A DNA stretch of 39,191 nucleotides. It comes from Ectocarpus siliculosus. Lineage: Eukaryota > Sar > Phaeophyceae > Ectocarpales > Ectocarpaceae. Position 1 is the first letter of the stretch; every line of letters begins with the position of its first letter. Location: positions 1-39,191 of the forward strand of contig FN649751.1 in assembly GCA_000310025.1 (NCBI GenBank), given 5' to 3'. The position numbers and the translations under genes were made by a program. Below, piece after piece: positions 36,087 through 39,191 of this stretch. The notes below the pieces were generated by a model. It ran no database searches and had not been told where the DNA came from. It saw only the letters and a list, made by a program, of their open reading frames with translations.

Positions 36087-39000
36087 ATGGCGGTTATGCA
36101 CGCGCAGCAGGGAGCGGCGACAAGATCGCGCAGGAGACGCGGAGGAAGCGGAGGGACCTCCGCTACGAAATCAGCAGTCTGTGGAAGCTGGGTTGGCCGC
36201 TTGCAATGGAGCTGCTTCCTGGCTCTTGCGGGTCTGGTGGTTCTGGTGTCTGGCCAAAAGGACTTGTATGAGGTCCTGGGTCTAGGGAGAGGGGCGAGCT
36301 CCTCTGAGATCAAGTAAGTACCTGCCGCCACAGTAGTCCCAAGAGGTGTGTTAGTTTTTTTCGTCCCTCCGATCGTACGGCCGGAGTATCTACAACAGAC
36401 TACACATCTCACCGTACGGTCGTGCCGTGGTAGGGTGGTAGAAGTGTAGATAGCTCGATGGTCTGATGCAAGAGAAACCTGTAAAAGTTCGTCGTTCCAG
36501 TTTCGTCATTCGAAAAATAGGCAACTATGTTGCCCTGGTCAAACAATTGCATTTGTCGGCAATGGGCGTTGTGTTTGGTTCCTTTGGTGAGTTCGTCAGC
36601 GCTGCTGCACCGCCATTGAAAGAGAACATGGAAGGATCTCTCTTCATAGGCTACTGTATTTCACCGCCGTGCTGACCTTTGCGTGGCAGCCATTCAACAA
36701 AGCAGAGATCTGTCAACAGCAGTAGGGCAATGCGGCCTCGGCCGTTGCACAACAGCCACCAAGTGGGAGAAAGAAAAATACAGAAGCTTGCAAAGCGGCC
36801 GCAGTACTTGGTACCACAGCAGTAGTGCTGCAGTACGTGTGTGTGTGGAACAAACGTTAACGTTTCAACAGAGCCAGCGTAGTCAAGAGAAAAGCATTTA
36901 CAAGCAGATACATACACATGCATGTGGTAACATCCGTACAGTCGAGGTCCCTCTACAGGGCGTGGTATACAGGGCGTGCGGTTTTGGTTGGGCGAAGTAT
37001 CTTGACATGAGACAGATCGACCTTCAGCAGTATTGATTTTTCATGCTTGAGCACGGGTGGGTACCCCCAGAGGGCGGCCCAGTCGGCCGAGGTTATGCGT
37101 TTCCCCGCCCGCTATAGAAGGACACCGACGGTACGGAGTTTGGGATATCGATTCGCTAAAAGAGAACTGCGGTCCCGCTACGCTATACACTCTGGCGGTG
37201 GGAAGCAGAGAATGTCCCAGTCTACGCCCAACAAGTATGTCCTTTTTGGGGGCGATATAGGAAGGGAAGATAAGGAGTACCAGTACAAGTAGCGATCCTT
37301 CTTTTGTAGTGGAGCCGGCTGCGCAATTCTCCAGAGTATGGAGGGGCTGTCGATATCGTTTCGACCACAAGTTCTGGCCATCCCTTGTTCTCGGCCTGCT
37401 TTTTTCCTCGTTGCCCTGTGGTATTTAGTTGGATTTCGGTCGTCGTTACAAGATACCCGCCGTTGTTGTGGCTCGCCCACCGCCGCCGCCGTCCTCGTGC
37501 CGCGCCCTGCAGGAAGGCGTACCGGCAGCTGTCGCTCAAGTACCACCCGGACAAGAACCCTAGCGAGGACGCCGCGACACGTTTCGCGGAGGTGGCGTCT
37601 GCCTACGAGGTGCTCTCCGACGAGGAAAAGCGGTGAGTACGGTACGGTAGTGCGGTGACACTCGTGCCCTACTATTTACATGTATATGTATCGATTCTGA
37701 TGCATCTTTTGCTTGCGATATGGCGAAAGCAATAGGGTTGTAATCGAGGAGTTGGTGTGGCCGTGGACTTGGCCCGTCTCTGGTTTTCACCTCCGGTTGG
37801 TAACAACCCCTTGTTCTTAGTCCCCTCGCGACTTGTTGCTACCTCTGCGAGGAAAAAGAACAGCAGAGAATATATGGGTTTTAGTGTGAGGTAAGTAATT
37901 GAACCCCAAGCCTCAACTACTAAGTTCTTCAGTGGTAGTGCGTGTACGTGTGACGTAGACGTGCATGATCTCCGTAGATGCTTGAAGAACCCTCATCCCG
38001 GAGGGTGATTGTCCCGCGGTGATGCAGCAGTGTGGGACTGTAACCGTAGGGATGACGTGGACGTGCGTGATGTCCGTAGATGCCAGACGAGGCCTCGTTC
38101 CGGAGGGAGATTGTTCCGCGGTTGGGGGACGCGTTTTAACTGCGTTGCTCTCTTTGCCTGGGTTCCGGTTCCCCACGGTGCTCAGGGATACGTACGACCG
38201 GTTCGGCGAAGAAGGCCTTAAGCGCACGGAGCAGGGCGGCAGCGCAGACCCCTTCGGCGACATGTTCTCACACTTTGGGTTCGGTGGAGGCCGGCGTCAA
38301 CGAGAAGAGAGCCGAACGCCAAACGTGGAGGTGATATGCGGTTAAGGTCCACGACGCGTGGCCATGTGTGTGCGGTACTTACTTGACATGCGGAGAGTGC
38401 GTGTGGCATTTGACAACCGTTGTGTGGCCAGCATTAAGGTCAAAGAAGTGTGTACGGCAAGCAACGAAGGAGCAAGCCCGAACCCTCCTTCCCCGCATTC
38501 TGCCACGACCCGACTGTGCGGGTCCCAACTCCTCATCTTGTGCTGGGTTGTTTGTCAACAAATTTCGTTCGCCTCCAAAGCCGCCTTCTCACTAAATATT
38601 CCCTCCCTACCTCCTACGTCGTTGTCTGCAGATCCCGTTGCGAGTATCCCTGCGTCAGCTGTACGAGGGGGACACTTTCGACACCGTCTACGTCCGCCAG
38701 GCGATGTGCGTTGGGGCGGGGCAGTGCGAAAAGAAATGCAAGGATTGCCAGGGCCCCGGCATCGCCGTCAGGATGCACCAGCTCGGCCCAGGCTTCGTGC
38801 AGCAGGTTCAGGTGTGTCGCCATGCCCACCAAGCCTCTGGTTGCGCCGCGATTCGAGGGTAACATCATCGTCGTCGTTGTCGTCGTGGGCGATGCCGCCG
38901 CCCGTTTTTTTGTCTCTTATCGATTTTTTTTGCAACGGCCGAAAGGGGGGTTGTTTCCAAGACGGGTCAAGTGTCTATGTGAGGGGGGGGGGGGGGGGGG

Positions 39001-39191
39001 GGGGGACTCTTTTTTTTGGGTGCCTTAAGGGGTAAAACATTTACCCCCCCCCCCCCAAAGGAGGGGGACCTTTTTCCCCAGGGACCAACACCGAGGGGCA
39101 AACTTTTCCTTCCTTTTTTCCAAAAGGGGGCCAAAAAAGTTTTCCCCAGGGGGGTTTTCCCACCCAAGGTCTTTCCCCCCTTTTTAAAACC
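36087..39191 (+). CDS. ER-type DnaJ (HSP40) co-chaperone, 3' end outside the window
   Basis: Exons 36087-36313, 37513-37632, 38186-38330 and 38632-38811 join in phase (2, 2, 0) with GT..AG borders; the donor after 38811 (CAG^GTGTGT) leads to exons beyond the window. Residues 41-57 form a signal or anchor helix ([14 protein letters not shown]) after a long Arg-rich n-region. The J-domain (about 58-120) has the HPD motif at 87-89 (KYHPDKNP), which stimulates Hsp70 ATPase. A short Gly/Phe segment ([12 protein letters not shown]) and the start of the substrate-binding region ([15 protein letters not shown]) follow. Cys190, 196, 200 and 203 form a reduced zinc centre before [10 protein letters not shown]. 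This resembles ERdj3/DNAJB11 and type I DnaJ proteins; the likely partner is ER Hsp70 (BiP). The frame is open upstream of the chosen ATG without homology. Confidence 0.88.
36314..37512 (+). other. DnaJ intron 1
   Basis: 1199 bases, donor AA^GTAAGT, acceptor CCCTGCAG. Nothing else recognised. Confidence 0.85.
37633..38185 (+). other. DnaJ intron 2
   Basis: 553 bases, donor CG^GTGAGT, acceptor GTGCTCAG. Contains the 102-base-period duplication at 37951-38122. Confidence 0.85.
37951..38122. repeat. Tandem duplication in DnaJ intron 2, period 102
   Basis: A 70-base unit (tgacgt.gacgtgc at the start, cggagg and ccgcggt near the end) occurs at 37951-38020 and 38053-38122, about 80 percent alike by eye. 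Confidence 0.75.
38331..38631 (+). other. DnaJ intron 3
   Basis: 301 bases, donor GAG^GTGATA, acceptor GTCTGCAG, phase 0. Nothing else recognised. Confidence 0.8.
38976..39191. other. Probable low-quality sequence at contig end
   Basis: A run of more than 20 G is followed by repeated homopolymer blocks of T, C, G and A to the last base. This texture is unlike the rest of the window and typical of an uncorrected read end. No feature should be called from it. Confidence 0.75.

Overview
The window looks like nuclear DNA of a photosynthetic stramenopile, most plausibly a brown alga. The evidence is: genes split by introns of about 0.1 to 3 kb with standard GT..AG borders; a ferredoxin precursor that starts with a signal peptide cut before a Phe, followed by a transit-peptide-like stretch (the two-part plastid targeting signal of heterokont algae); and an intact-looking Ty1/copia element. 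The organism is inferred, not proven. The bacterial gene model does not apply: real genes here appear as short exons that have to be joined by reading phase.

I could assemble five genes exon by exon, with matching phases at every junction. (1) A minus-strand membrane-anchored YHS-domain protein, 3104-9512, four exons including a 49-base microexon (234 aa). (2) A minus-strand [2Fe-2S] ferredoxin of FdC1-like type, 25182-28245, four exons, with an unusual coiled-coil plus Ala/Pro-rich N-terminal arm (298 aa). (3) The plus-strand RNA polymerase III subunit RPC11/POLR3K, 28588-30734, three exons (108 aa), divergent from the ferredoxin across 342 bases. (4) A minus-strand small heat-shock protein, 32767-33679, whose alpha-crystallin domain carries a 56-residue insert. 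(5) A plus-strand ER-type DnaJ co-chaperone, 36087 to the right edge, four exons seen, 3' end missing.

Between the YHS gene and the middle of the window lies a complete copia retrotransposon (11982-19024, minus strand) with 325-base LTRs that differ at one position, 5-base target duplication CTCTT, polypurine tract, and Gag, protease, integrase, reverse transcriptase and RNase H. It has three reading-frame breaks: a Gag frameshift, an in-frame TAG just before the reverse transcriptase, and a frameshift in the reverse transcriptase catalytic motif. The TAG sits in a sequence context matching the known UAG-CARYYA readthrough signal.

The left edge (1-1888) and 21325-22790 are diverged copies of the same sequence. 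The second copy is the 5' flank of a minus-strand gene for an orphan acidic single-pass membrane protein (20820-21311), so a paralogue may lie just left of the window. The remaining DNA is introns and intergenic sequence with microsatellites, small tandem repeats and a few striking hairpins. The last ~215 bases look like poor-quality sequence at a contig end. The genes do not form one pathway; the sHSP and DnaJ are both chaperones, but probably of different compartments.
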